Below, in pieces: positions 47,291 through 60,290 of a stretch of 64,000 nt of DNA. Numbering within the stretch: the first letter of the stretch is position 1; every line of letters starts with the position of its first letter. The stretch spans positions 1 through 64,000 of the forward strand of contig JACAXG010000493.1 of the NCBI GenBank assembly GCA_018881555.1, read 5' to 3'. Both the position numbers and the translations under genes were made by a program. The notes below the pieces were generated by a model that ran no database searches, was not told where the DNA came from, and saw only the letters and a list, made by a program, of their open reading frames with translations. This DNA is from Amblyornis subalaris (Eukaryota > Chordata > Aves > Passeriformes > Ptilonorhynchidae).

Positions 47291-50096
47291 ACTCTGAGTA
47301 GAGAATGAGGCATACCTTCTTCAGAGATCCCCTCCTACCTAAATAATTCTATGGTTGTGATTTTTGCTCTAAGCCAGCACTGTAAACTCATTGTAAAGCT
47401 CAACGGTGGAAAGAGGACCTGACAGTGGTTCCAGTTCAATTCCAAATTAGAGATCATGTACATCCATACTGTTTAGTGCCATGAGAAACCACAATGTGAT
47501 AAGTGAGAAGCTTATGTCTGCTATGTTTGAACAGAGATGGTTGTACTTTCCTGTTGTACATTCCTATTATTACTGATGTAAATACCTCTTGGCATGTGTA
47601 TCTGTGACTAAATCTAATCATACAAAAAATAAATCCAAATCCATCTTCCTGTTTNTTCTCCAAATGAAATTACTCTGAAGACAAGAAAATGAAAGTGAAC
47701 CAAAGGAACAATAAATTAGGAATGTTTAATATGGTGTGATAGGTAGTAAAATAAACCCTTTAAGCAAGTATGTCTCTGAATCACCAGTTCAGGTTCTGCA
47801 TTAAATGAAAAGCAGTCATTATATGACAGTGATCTTCATTATCAGAGTGCTAACAAATAAACCACTACAAATAGCTCATTCTCACAGAAGTCCTTCTGAA
47901 GGAGCTTTGTCAACTATAGAAAGCTATAGAAGTGCCCATATTTAATCCAAACTCTTTGAACTAAAAAGAACAAAAAAAGTGTTCATTCCAGAGATTACAC
48001 TGGATCCGTAACCCTGAAATGTTTACTTTGTCTGCAAATGGACAAAGCAACATATCAATAAACTATGAGATCAGTCAATTGAAATTAATTACAAAAAATT
48101 TGTAATTAATTACAATTAATTAATTACAGCAAAATTTTCACTTAAGAGATTTGTCTATTTATGTGCATCCCAGTTTAAGTGAATTCTACTACTATTGTGT
48201 CCAAAGATTGTTTTTCTGCATGTTACTGATTTAGCTGTATTTTTGAGGCAAACTGTACTATATATTGTAAACACAGAAAAACGTTTAGATATTCATATAA
48301 TCTTAAAATTCCAGATAAATACAGTCAATCGATCCCTATTTCATGCGATGTTTTGAAATTCTACAACATTCACTTTTTGATTATAAAAAATGTATTTTAA
48401 TGCCTGAAGCTGAACAAATTAGATTGGTATTATGCTTTATGAAAAGAGACTGTCTTGAGAAGTGCTATGGTTTGCAGCCCTACAGAGTGTTACAATGAAA
48501 ACTGGACAAAGTTTGTTGGAAGCAATTAGCAGCCCTTCATTTAGAATGTCAGTGGAGGAAGCAGTTAAATCACTTTTCAGAGTAATGACTAAAACAAAAG
48601 TAATTTCAAGTTGCAGGCTACACTCCAGGCCAGGCAGTACTTAAACTCAGGAATTAAAAAGAGCAAATGAAACTGATTGTAAACCTAAGATACTAAGAAA
48701 ATCTCTGAAAAGAGGTCTGAGGGAAAACAGACTTGGATATGTGAGCACGAACAAGACAAAATGACCTGTTTTAGCACAGGAAATGTAGGGAAGCGTTCTT
48801 TAGAGGCATATCCTTCATCTCTTCCACTTCTCCTACCATTAACAGTTTGCCAATCCCCTCAATACTGGTGGTTTTTTAAAACACATATTTGAATGCACAT
48901 TAGAATGTTTTGCCCAGTTGTCTTGAACTGCAGTTTCAGAATAAAATGCAAAGCACTAAAATCCATTTAGGATATAATTTGTTTACACTAAAAATGTGAT
49001 TGTCTACCGTGTGATCCTATTTAGTGTTTCTGTTATTTCATTTCTTCCCAATTGCTTATTGTCATGCTATAATCATAGCTTCTGCCTGAGACCAGAGTTA
49101 GCATTTCGCTGAAGCACATTTCCATTGAAAGCCTCTTGTCTGTTCTCTTCTGTTCTCTTAGACTCCTCTTTTTTTTCTTTTTTTTTTTTTATTTCTTTCA
49201 GTTAACCGGCTCCCTTTCTTGCATCTGTCAATTGCACAAGATCAGGACCAGCAACTTTCTTGCTCTTTATTCTCTTGGCAAAGCAGACTTTTCTTGGGTG
49301 ATTCACAAAAGTAATGGGAACCAGCAGAAAAACCTATCCCACTGTTTCAGCGTCCCCTCTGCAGCACAAAAATGTCACTGGGCTGACCCTTGTGCAAGAG
49401 ACCAGCATAAGATGGATTCTGCAAAAGGCTCCAGCAGGTTCTAGGTTTTTTTCTCCATGAGAAAAGTAATAAAATAAGCTTTTGGAAAAGAAGAAAGTAT
49501 TTACTGCAGCAGATATGACAGTTAAATGAATCATTCATTCTAGAAGTTCAAGTACTTCAATTCTTCTGGGATGCCTTTCATGGTTCTCCATATATGAATT
49601 TTATGTTTCTCCGCATCACAAAACTTCCGGAGCTGATGACTGAAAAATCACATTAGCAAGTCTCACAGATCTCAGTCACTGACATTCACTGTATTACCAA
49701 ATTTAAACTAACAAACATACAAAACAAACAAAAAAAGGAAATAATTGAGTCCATGAGCAATAATTACATTTTAGGATTATTTTCATCAAGAAATCAATGC
49801 TTGTTCAGTCCTGCAAATTATTTCCTGGCACATTGCTTCTTTTTGCAAATTAACTCAGACTACAGATATATATTAAAAACCAAGTAGACTTTGTAAATCT
49901 GCTGCAAAATGCCTTGGGTATGATGTATCAATATTTTTTGGTAAAATGAATGCAAATTTAACCTGGAAAGGTGAAATGGGAAAGAAACTAAGCAACTTTT
50001 GGACTTCAGCCACTGAAATCAAAATGGCAAGAACACTGTATATATCTTTATGTGGTTTTATAGGCATTTATAGCGGTCACAACAGCCCTGGATGAT
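47291..50096. other. AT-rich intronic stretch, nothing assigned
   Basis: No exon recognised. A 16-bp perfect palindrome (TTGTAATTAATTACAA) lies at 48100-48115, and a T-rich tract lies at 49168-49200. Confidence 0.55.
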
Positions 50097-50184
50097 ATTA
50101 TTATTATTGTTGTTGTTGTTGTTGTTATTGTTGTTATTATTGTTGTTGTTATTATTGTTGTTATTATTGTTGTCGTTATTATTG

Positions 50185-50232
<48 letters not shown>
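50097..50232. repeat. Interrupted (ATT)n/(GTT)n microsatellite
   Basis: About 136 bases of alternating ATT and GTT triplets with one GTC, ending in a purer run of ATT units. Confidence 0.95.
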
Positions 50233-50233
<1 letters not shown>

Positions 50234-53200
50234 TGCTGTCCCCAGAAAGTTAAATGGGATGTGAAAATTTAAGTGTCAACATCACTTTTGAAAATGGTAT
50301 TTAATCATCTGCAGAAAAGCAACAGACATAAAACTCCATGTCTAGCAGAGGGGCGCATGGAATCTAAGTAGATAACTAATTTTGACCCTGAAAACTTTTT
50401 ATGCAGATGCTGCTTAACACACAGCAGCAAACCCTGCAGGAGGCTCAGGAGCTCAAGCCTTGATACAGTTGCACAACTCAGTTGTGCATCCATAAACTGT
50501 GCTATATTCAACCGCTAAGAAGCCTGAACCAAATGATAGCATTGCAGTGGCTGTTGTGCTCTCTCTTTTGATATTCAGGAACTAATGATGTGTGCACTCC
50601 ACGGGATATGGAAAACACTTTATTCCATCCTCTGTGTGACAGAATTCAAAAAATTTCCATCGTACTCAACACTAACTTCTTAAATGAGCTGTTGGCAGTT
50701 TTTGCTTCTTATGTTGAAGATGTATCACTGTGCAGGAAAAATATGAGGTTCATTCACATCCATATTTTTTGTATCGGTCAGGTCTTTATATAATGACCAT
50801 TGATTTATGCTACAAAAAGAAGGCCACTAGCAATTACCAGCTTTCTATTCTTACAAGCACTACAGCAGTTGCTGTGTTTACATGCAGTTCATGCCTGAAT
50901 AAGTATTGTTAAAGAAGAGCTTGCTAAATTAGTTCGGGGAATCGCACAGCAATTTCATCTAATTGCCATTTGTCAGAACTTTATTACAATCACTGAATAT
51001 TTTTAATTATATTAAGAAAGGGAAGATGTCAACTCACAATTTCATAATATGTCAGAGACTTCATGAAAAGAATTCCATGATTTATCATTTCAAACTACAC
51101 TCATGGTATCAAATATTGCTTGTTGTTTAAAATTACCAGCAGTTAAGGGGAAAAGCCTTTGTTGCCTCTTGTGGTGTGGCTTTACGATTTATTACTGTTT
51201 TAAATATATCAAATTTGACCTGATGATTTCCTTTCTACTATGTTCAGCCATAAAAAGAATGCAGAGAAGTAGCTTTAATAAATATTGAATTTTTAGACAG
51301 TTCAAGTGAAGTGAGATGAATTAAATGAAAGTGGAGAATCATTATGACCTTTTCTACCTGCCTTTTAAAAGAAATCTGCTGCAACTGAAACTTCTGCATT
51401 GTACATACTCTTAAAAATCCCAAAGCATCAGATTGGGAAACTCAGGAGTGCATTTTCTGGATTATGATCAAGTTAATGGGAATGATGGGCATCAGGCAGG
51501 AAAAAGACAACACAGTACATAAAATTCATGCATTGCAGCATCCACTGTTGACATTAGCCTCATATCCTAGTCATTTTTTCTGACCTATATATTTCTTGCC
51601 GAATCGTAAGTTTTTAAGAGAANTTGACTTGCAGGTGAATAATTCATACACAGCAGTGCATTAAGGTATTGCAGNTTTTTTTATTATTTTTAACATCATG
51701 AAGAACTGAACTGGCATTATGTCCTACTAAAAATCTACGAAAATATACCAGAAGGTAATTCAATGTTCATTCACTGCAAGGTAATTTGATACTGTACCTT
51801 GCAGGAAGTTTAAATAGGAAACTAGTCAGGCCTAGCATATATAGGAGTAGATCTGTAGCTCAATCTTTAGTGATGACAACCCAAATTACCCAGTAATTTC
51901 AGCCACCTTTTTCCTCACATGCAGNCCGTTTACTAATTAGTATATTCTGCTGTATGCAGTAAAAGTTTCTGGTGGGCTCAGTTTGGATTTATGAAGTTAG
52001 TTTACTAGTTGATGAGACTGTCTTCAAAATGCAAATGATTCACTCAGAAATTATTTAAAAATACCTCCCAGCCAGTAATGATGGCAATTAAATAGTAATT
52101 AAACAGAGATACTGCTCTGTGGAAATCATCATACTGCTCTGTTGAGACACTTGAGTTTAGAAATAAAGTTTACATAAAACATCATGGTGTACTAACTTAA
52201 TATACATATTGTGTTAAAAAAAAGTTTGTATTTAATCTGTTCCATTTATCTGTTGCGAAGCAGCTGGATAATTCCAGGGGATTTTATACACTTCTTTCTT
52301 CCCCTCAGAATATTGTCAATATCCCCACTGTTAGAAAAGCCTGTTCCTGACATCAAGATGTAATGAGCCCCAACGAAGACAAGGATCCACTTTTCTTCCA
52401 TTCATTTGCTCACAAGTCAGCAAGATCCTTAATCACACCCTCACCTAGAAGTGTGCCCAGCCATGCTGACGTTGTGCCTTGGTATCCTGCCTACNCCACT
52501 TCACTTTGCCACTGCCTGGGCAAGTTGGTTCCTGGGGAAGAACTGGCACAGTGGCGCTGTCAATCGTGCTTGGACCACGCAACCCGGCACACACACTGCA
52601 ACATCTTGTCCTACCCTGGCTTCTTCAGATGGAAAGGAAATGGAGCAGAAGCAGAGCAGCCTTTTCTCTGTTAAGTCACATAACTTTGCACGTGAAACCA
52701 AGTTTCACTAAATTTGCAGCTTATGCACTATTTTGCCCTTCTTCCTCTACATCTCTCCAACACGCAGGAAAATAAGCTCAGGCATTTCATTCTACATCTG
52801 TCATCTATCTACAAGAACACTTCAAGAGTAATTAGTGAGTTACAGAACAGACATAAAAGCTTTACCTTTACTCCTAACTGCACTTTTCAAACACCGATTG
52901 GTCTAAATACTGTCCTTCATGTTTTCTGATTACTATATGCCCATCACTGATAAAGCAGTTCCCCGGCACACTGTTCTTTAGGGTTTTTTTCAGCTTTCTA
53001 AAACAAACTATTTTATATCAGGATGGGAGAGAACATAAAACTTTACCAGATAACACCATGGAAAGGAATAGGAATGGTAACCAAACATTTTCCCTATTAC
53101 ATTCTGCATTTTTTCCCTTTTTTTTTAAGAGCATTGCTCCCTAGTTTGATTTGACTTGTTTTACTAAATGGTCCACTCATTTTAACAACATTTGATTTTT

Positions 53201-56200
53201 TTACAAGAAGAATACACACAAGATTGAGGGAGAGAATACAGACAACAAATTTAGTTCACTAAATTAAGATGTGTATCACTATCCTTACTAAAGTATTGCA
53301 AGATGAAAAATAGAAATCACCATTCCGACTGAAAATGTTAATATTTCACCCGAGTCTGCTATTCTGCTGTTCACAGAGGTTACTCAAATTAAGCTAAGTC
53401 TGGTACCAGATAAAGCTTTAAGAAATTCTAAGTGAAATGACATCAACAAGCAACACTCATAGACTGAAAAAAATGAAGATCTATTAAAAACATACATTTC
53501 TATAGACAAAATTACAGTCATATCCCATGTAGAATCATAAAACAAGTTGTCCTGTTCTTATGTGCCCATATAAAGTTGAATTATATTCCTTCCTATATCC
53601 AAAATTCTGTCAGTCTCTTTAGTCTCATGTTGAATGTCTGCATTTCTCATTCCACCCTTTTATTTTTCTTCATCCTCCCATACNCTCCCATACTCCTTCA
53701 CCAGCCTTCAAGGCTGAATGTTTTTCACCTTTCACTCCCTTTCTTCCATCCTTGTGCTTGCTTCTTCCTGTTATATGTTTTCCACTTTCACTCTTCATGT
53801 TCCTTTCAGTCTCGCTTTCCCCTCTTATCAGACCGTATATGAACTTTGCTGCAAGCATAGTTGTAGGAAATGATTTTCAGTGCTGCCAGCAGCTGGGAGA
53901 GTATTGCTTTAATGATCCTTCATGTGAACCAGATTAAAAGCCTCGAGCACAAGTGACCTGTAGCCCAAAGCAAACATTATGTTGCAGTCATCATACTCCT
54001 CACCTTAGNTTTTCCATTCCATAGAGCCTACATATAAGAGAACATACAGACACTGGACATAGATGAAGATAAACTAAATCATTGGATTTACACTAAATTG
54101 AAGGCTTTACATGTCATCTTTGTGTATACCAAACTCATTTTTAGGAGTCTAGTTTCATGGAGCTCAATCAAGAGCTTCTCATCTCCTTTCAGTGAAAACA
54201 GTATTTTGCCAGTCTTTCAATCTCAGGATACATTCCCACTCACACAATTCCCTAGGGGCACCCCAAGCAATACTGTACTTTCCCACAACCTAGCAGAACC
54301 AGAAGTGACCGTGCCACATCATTCATTTGCAAATCAGAACATTAAACTTTTCTCAGTGGATACATCAAAGGATTTACAGAGCAGAGAACAAAATAGCTCC
54401 AGTTGCAAGCATTCCCCTAAGGAATGAAACACCATGTGTTAGCAGATACTAGATATTTAAACAAATGTAAAAAAGGATAATGGTGCATAAAATCATAATA
54501 ACTCAAGATAAGCAGCAAATTAACACACGTCTTTTATAAATTAGCTATCTTTATGAAAGCACTTCATTTACTAACAGCTGAGAGTCTATACTCTGTCTGT
54601 GACACTGAACAATGGTTTTGAGTTCCCAGGAGGCTGCTCACTCTATCTGCTCAGTTCAATAGGACACCTTGCCAGCTCTGCTCTACCGGGGTTATGACAG
54701 CCTTGTTCAGGCAAACAGCAGAAGCCTGAGCAAGAGAACCATTTTCTGCGGGTAAATATTGCTCTGTATATACACACAGTTCCAGCAGCCTCTTACTTAC
54801 AGGATTCCTGTTCTTTGCTACATTTTCAAGGAAAGCTGCTACAAAAGAAAAGCTAAATTTAGCAATCTTTCCAATAGACAGCCATTTTTATATGGTAGAA
54901 AACAATTTTTTTCAGATGATTTTTCTAATAGTGCTGTAGCTAATTCCAAATAAGGGCTGTGGNGGATTTTGATCCCAGTTCCCCTATACTTAATTGGATG
55001 ACTGAAACTAAAAATATTACCAATGGTCAACCACGCCAAGGTNTAAGATAACATTAAATATGCCAATCATTGGGTTCAGGCAGAAGGGCATAAAAAGCTG
55101 CAGAACTTAAGTTCTATTATTAATGCTAAATTGACTGTCACATCAGAATAACAATACTCCATGTGTTGCTTGAAATAATAATGCATTTCCTAATGTGAAC
55201 TCTTATTAATATGATTAGGTGATGAAGTACAAAGTAATAACCAAAGTGAATTCATGATCATTTCCTGTACTAAGCCACACTGAAAAACTAATGTTTATAA
55301 ACTAATTAGACATTCTGCTGCAAATTTTGCATTCTTAATAAATTTCATACATATACATAAAAATATAAATAAAATGGGACCATTTATTAAGGGTTCCTTA
55401 TTCAATTTTTAAAATAGCTTNGGTAAATCTATCAAGTACTAAGTGCACACAATAGAGAAAGAAGTCATTAAAATACAATCATTACTTTAAAATGTACAAC
55501 CATTCTTACTGACATTGCAGTATGAATTGCAGTACAATATGTCAACTTTTGGAAAGTGTGTTCGGGAGAGGTAATGACAGGCTTCACAGTGTTTAAATAG
55601 GTAGTCATGTGCAAGAGCCATAGCAATGCTTTGGATCAGAGCTTTATGACAAGTATATACCAAAACTGTTTCAAATTTGTATATTCTAAACAGAGAAATA
55701 CACCTCAATGCAGGTAAATTTTCTAACAGTATGTTATAGATTGTCATAAGTGTTCCATGCCGTAGTTTCATTTATGATCATACTGTCGACACTTACAGTT
55801 GACATAGTGAATGCATAAGTTGCTGTACTACCAAAAGCAACAGTATAGATTATTATGGAACTGGAGAAAGTCTTATTTTTTTTTAAACTAAACTTTCCCT
55901 TCATCTTCCGTCTTAGTATAGTGAANATATATTAACTGCACTTCTTGAGAGCTCAGATTTTAGGCAGGAGGCTGGTGTTTCATTTCTCAGGGACAACCGG
56001 GGAGCCTGGGGAAAAGAAAAACACTGCATCCCTCTGAAAAGTCACTTGGCTCATACAGCAGCCTGATCATGCTTTTGCACTTAGGTTGATGCNCTAAGGT
56101 TGATGTTATCTTACATACTTCTTATATGGAAAAAACCTTTCTTAAATATCATGCAATACTCCAGAGAATTGTTCCAAGCTAAGTACAAGAGGCTTTTCCA

Positions 56201-56941
56201 ACACATACCCCCTGAATGCGTAATTTTGGCTGGAGATATATTTTCTTTATACAAGCTGGACAAGAAAGTCAAGCTTGGAAGACAAAGTGCATCAGATTTC
56301 CCTTTTTTCCATAGAAGAAATAGCATTGCCAAAATACATAACCTTTTGTATTCTTGCTCTTTAAGCTGCTTGCTTTCTGTTAAAGTGCTAAGTTTTATTA
56401 ATGCAAAATTATTAGAGATGGTCTGACCAGCATTCTACTTATTTAATGACACACTTAACAGAAATATATATTCAGCATTCTAACTGTCCAATTATCAAGA
56501 TCTACTCAGAAAACTGCAATTCAAATTGCCAAAAGCAATCTATATCTACACCTACATGTACATAAAAATGTAATCTTCTCCTATATGTTTTATTTCACTG
56601 TATTTCATTTTTTCTGTGATATTTAAATAACTGACTTTAGTATACAAAGAAAAAGACTATTGCTAGGTCTGTGACCCTTGATCACAGACCAACTTTAACA
56701 TACAGGTAGNTGCCTCAGGCAAGAAAATCTACATACAAAATTTTTTAATGCCTATGCACTGCAAGACTGAACTAATTTTGGTTTGCCTAGAGCAGTAACA
56801 TCTAAAGAGTTCTGATTTTATGACTGTCACCTTCCTACTCACAACTACAAATTTACAATATATTATTTTCTTGGCATTAAAAAATATATTTGTCAGCATC
56901 AGAAGCTTTGTTTTGACTGTTATTGAGGTTGAAATATAAAT
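50233..56941. other. AT-rich intronic stretch, nothing assigned
   Basis: No exon or transposon recognised. A moderately GC-richer patch at about 52360-52675 holds overlapping short frames without family resemblance, and a CT-rich patch lies at about 53645-53830. Confidence 0.55.
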
Positions 56942-56946
56942 GTCAG

Positions 56947-57517
56947 TGTACTGGTTTTGGCTGGAGGAGATTTAANTCTTTTTTTCAGAGCAGCTCACAT
57001 GGTGCTGTGCTTTGGATTTGTGCTGAGAACGGTGTGGATAACACAGGGACATTTTAGCTATTCTGAGCAGCACTTAGCCAGAGCCAAGGCCTTTTCTGTT
57101 TCTCACCCCAGCCCACCAGTGAGGAGTCTGGGGATGCACAAGAGGTTGGGAGGAGACGCATCCAGAACAGGTGACCCCATCTGACCCAAGGGATATCCCA
57201 GACTATGTGGTGTCATGCTCAGTATATAAAGGCTGGAAGAGCAGGGATGAGGAAGAAATGAGGATATTCTGAGTTGAGGTGTTTGTTTTCCCAAGTAATG
57301 GTTACACGTGATGGAGCCCTGCTTTCCTGGACACCTGCCTACCAATGGGAAGCAGTGAATGAATTCCTTGTACCACTTTGCTCATGTCTGCAGCTTTTGC
57401 TTTACCTATTCAACTACCGATTTTTATCTTTCTGATTGTCTCCCCCATTCTGCTGCGGGGACAAGTGAGTCAGTGGCTGGGTGGGATGCAGCTGCTGGTC
57501 AGGGCTAACCCAGAGCA
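56947..57517 (+). mobile_element. Solo LTR with 5-bp target-site duplication
   Basis: The element starts TGTACTGGTTTTGGCTGG and ends GCTAACCCAGAGCA. GTCAG flanks both ends (56942-56946 and 57518-57522). It carries a TATA box (TATATAAA, 57223-57230) and shares block after block with the LTR at 24705-25264, so both come from one retrovirus family. At 571 bp with no attached coding region it is a solo LTR. The 5-bp duplication suggests ERVL-type integration. Confidence 0.88.
57223..57230 (+). promoter_or_regulatory. LTR TATA box
   Basis: TATATAAA sits about 276 bp into the LTR, where the U3 promoter is expected. It matches the ATATAAA of the related copy. Confidence 0.65.
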
Positions 57518-57522
57518 GTCAG

Positions 57523-58730
57523 TGTAACACTTCTGCTGCTCACAACTTTCTCTNATATTTTTCCTTTTAGTTACAAATCATGACATATCATCTCTTCAGA
57601 TACTAAGATCTTTTAAAATATTTATTTTTCAACTCAAGTAACAAGTTAAAATAAATGGTCCTAGAAACATTGTTTATCTTTATTTTAATATGAATGGAAC
57701 NCATTTCTCTAAAACCATTCTGTTCATCTCTTTATATTGCAGAAACAAATGTTTTGCTGAAACCTTGATGAAAGTTTGATTGTTTCTAGTTGAAAGGAAG
57801 TTCAATTGATCATTCTTTCATCTTGCAGCGATAACATTTTTGTCAACATATGATCTGTAAAAACCTGTCTTTTATGCTTTCCAGCATAGTGCTACAATGT
57901 AGAGATCTAAGAGCATACAGAAGCATGCAAGGCAAAAATGCTAAGAAGTNTTCTCATTACTGTAAGCCTGCAGAGTCATGAAATAAACTCAGGNTTTGTA
58001 TAAGAATTTATAGATTTATAGTGGTCAGCATTGCATGTTATCTTTTTCTAGTTCAGGGAAAAAAATCTCTGCGCAGACAGTCTGTCTCCAAGGAAGGAGA
58101 ATAAACAGAAACTGGGTATACTTGCCACTGTGAAACACATAATTGAACACCACAGGAAAATGATTGCTGTAGAAACTGTTAAGGTAAAACTATATTCTGC
58201 ACACTTTTCGTCTGCTAAATCACACCGTGCTGAGAAGCACCTACTGGCTGAGCATCACACAGATTCCTGAGGCACTTCACAAACGAGCAAGTCACAGCTG
58301 GAGGCAGTGGAATGTGAGTTCCAGAGCAGACAACAAAGGTCTAAGCCACAGGTTCTCCTTTCAATAGCATGTTTGGATCATCATTCAATCACTCATCAAC
58401 CTTACCGCTTCCAGAGCTGTAATAAGCCATGAAACATATGGCAAAGGATCACAGCATGAGGTTCTCATGTTACTTTATTTAATACATTTAAACTATTCCC
58501 AGACTACAGTTGAAATCATGTCCTTGAATTTGCACTGGAAAGAACTAACTGCATAAGATTAGGGATCTCTGTTACATTCATTCACATTACTGAAGAATCT
58601 CCCAGGAATATAAAGCAGGCCCTAATCTAGCACCCCTGATTTCATTGGTGGCGTTGAGACAATCCCTGAACACCNAGGAAAGTATCTTTGACTTTATTTA
58701 TGTATATGTATTCTATATACCATGTAATTT
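57523..58730. other. AT-rich intronic stretch, nothing assigned
   Basis: No gene or repeat recognised. Confidence 0.55.
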
Positions 58731-58885
58731 TCACAGAATCACAGAATATGCTGAGCTGGAAGGGGCTNACAAGGATCATCAAGTCCAACTCTTAACCCTG
58801 GACAACACAGCCCCAGGAGTCACACCATGTGCCNGAGAGTATTGTTCAAAAGCTCCTTAAACTCTGTCAGGCTTGGTGCTGTGAC
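58731..58885 (-). mobile_element. CR1 LINE, 3' part (left piece of a split copy)
   Basis: The plus strand reads TCACAGAATCACAGAAT, then GGAAGGGG and AAGTCCAACTC, the complement of a CR1 3' end. It runs to GGCTTGGTGCTGTGAC, where an LTR interrupts it. The CR1 continues at 59337. Confidence 0.88.
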
Positions 58886-59332
58886 TGATGCCTAAAATAC
58901 GAGTACCTGAAACAGAGACTGAGCAAAGTTAGTGNGTAAAGGTAGGAATTTATTGAAGGCCTTCAANTGGTACACCTTTGGGCAGTACAGAGCCTGGCCG
59001 AGGCCAAAGCTTCAGCTAGGTTGGACTCAAGATGGACACCAATCACGAGTTTTCCCCACAGGTACAGGTTTGGTACATTTGCATATCAGAACTTAATTGT
59101 CCAATTACAGTTGCAGGTAATGAAGTAGTATTCCCCCATTCATCCCCCTCCCAATTCACTTTTGCTTATACTTAGGCCTAGGATGGTGACCTTGGTTCCC
59201 AGACCTAGAAATNATTGTTTTGTCTAACCAGGATGTGAAGAGGGCTTACTTAGCACATAATATGGAGTTCAGAATTACACACCAATACAGTGCAGGATTA
59301 GAAAAATCTAAAAGCTAATACTTAAGGCATCA
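58886..59332 (-). mobile_element. Solo LTR inserted into a CR1, 4-bp duplication
   Basis: The ends form a perfect 8-bp inverted repeat, TGATGCCT at 58886-58893 and AGGCATCA at 59325-59332. TGAC occurs immediately outside both ends (58882-58885 and 59333-59336). Removing the insert and one TGAC restores an uninterrupted CR1 reading (GTGCTGTGAC then CACTGCCCTGG). AATAAA on the minus strand (58954-58949), close to the left end, places R-U5 there and sets the minus orientation. The 447-bp size, TG...CA ends and 4-bp duplication fit a gammaretrovirus-like (ERV1) solo LTR. Confidence 0.88.
58949..58954 (-). promoter_or_regulatory. LTR polyadenylation signal AATAAA
   Basis: TTTATT on the plus strand reads AATAAA on the minus strand, about 60 bp from the LTR's 3' end. 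Confidence 0.6.
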
Positions 59333-59880
59333 TGACCACTGCCCTGGAGAGTCTGTTCCATGCCCAATCACCCTCTGGGTGAAGAGCCTTTTTCTAACAT
59401 CCAACCTAAANGTCCCCTGACACAACTGCAGGCCATTCCCTTGGGTCCTGTCACTGTTTACCACAGAGAAGGGATCAGTGCCTGATCCTCCTCTTCCCCT
59501 CACAAGAAAATTGTAACTGCAATGAGGTCTCCCCTCAGTCTCCTCCAGGCTGAACANACCAAGTGACCTCAGCCACTCCTCCTACAGCTTCCCCTCAAGG
59601 GCCTTCACGATCTTTGTTGCCCTCCTTTGGACCCTCTATAATAGTTTAATATCTTTCTTATATTGTAGTACCCCAAACTGCACACAATATTCCAGGTGAG
59701 GCTGCCCCAGTGCAGAGCAGAGTGGGACAGTCCCCTCCCTTGCCTAGCTGGCAATGCTGTGCCTGATGCCCCCCCGGACACACTTGGCCCTCCTGGCTGC
59801 CAGGGCACTGCTGACTCATTCAACTTTCTTTCAACAAGGACCCCTTGATCCCTTTCCACAGCACTGCTTTTCCATTATTT
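59333..59880 (-). mobile_element. CR1 LINE, right piece of the split copy
   Basis: The plus strand resumes with CACTGCCCTGGAGAG and continues through the typical complement of CR1 ORF2/3' sequence: CTCTGGGTGAAGAGCC, GGTCCTGTCACTG, AATGAGGTCTCCCCTCAG, CCAGGCTGAACA, CTTTGTTGCCCTCC and ATATTCCAGGTGAGGC. It ends near 59880, where this copy was truncated at its 5' end on insertion. The preservation is better than in the CR1 copies at 1-1880 and 8143-8880, so this is a younger insertion. Confidence 0.88.
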
Positions 59881-60169
59881 TTATTTTAGTTAAAAGAGTA
59901 TATACTGTATATATCACATACCTTTTGCTATCTATTTTTATTTTCTATATTTAATTTGAAACAGTAATTTTAAAAGATACCTACCCAAAACTCTANGTTT
60001 CCTAACATCATTAATAACAATATCATGGAAGTAAGCAGCATATGAGTACTCTGATAAATTAAAAAATCTTCTTACTTATTGTTTTTTTTCTTGTATTATA
60101 CGGGCTTATGTAGCGACTTCTGATATATCCTCTACACTGATACACCTTAAGCACAGACCTGCCTTCATC
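59881..60169. other. AT-rich spacer between CR1 and LTR
   Basis: No recognisable feature. Confidence 0.55.
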
Positions 60170-60284
60170 TAANTTGTCAAGGGTTAACCTGGAGGCAAAC
60201 TCCAGATCCCCACGCTTAGTTCTTCAGAGGAGAGGAGAGGAGACAGCAAAAACAGGCTGGAAACTTGAAAAAATGATTAAATAA

Positions 60285-60290
60285 TTTATT
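60285..60290 (-). promoter_or_regulatory. LTR polyadenylation signal AATAAA
   Basis: The minus strand reads AATAAA about 115 bp from the LTR's 3' end. Confidence 0.5.

Noticed and set aside
49168..49210. Plus-strand T-rich tract ending in TTTCAG, resembling a splice acceptor
   Set aside because: The following frame encodes no recognisable domain and lies on the strand opposite to CSMD1; such tracts occur by chance in AT-rich introns.
24705..57517. The two related LTRs as ends of one provirus
   Set aside because: They are 32 kb apart, have different flanking duplications, and no retroviral coding sequence was seen between them.
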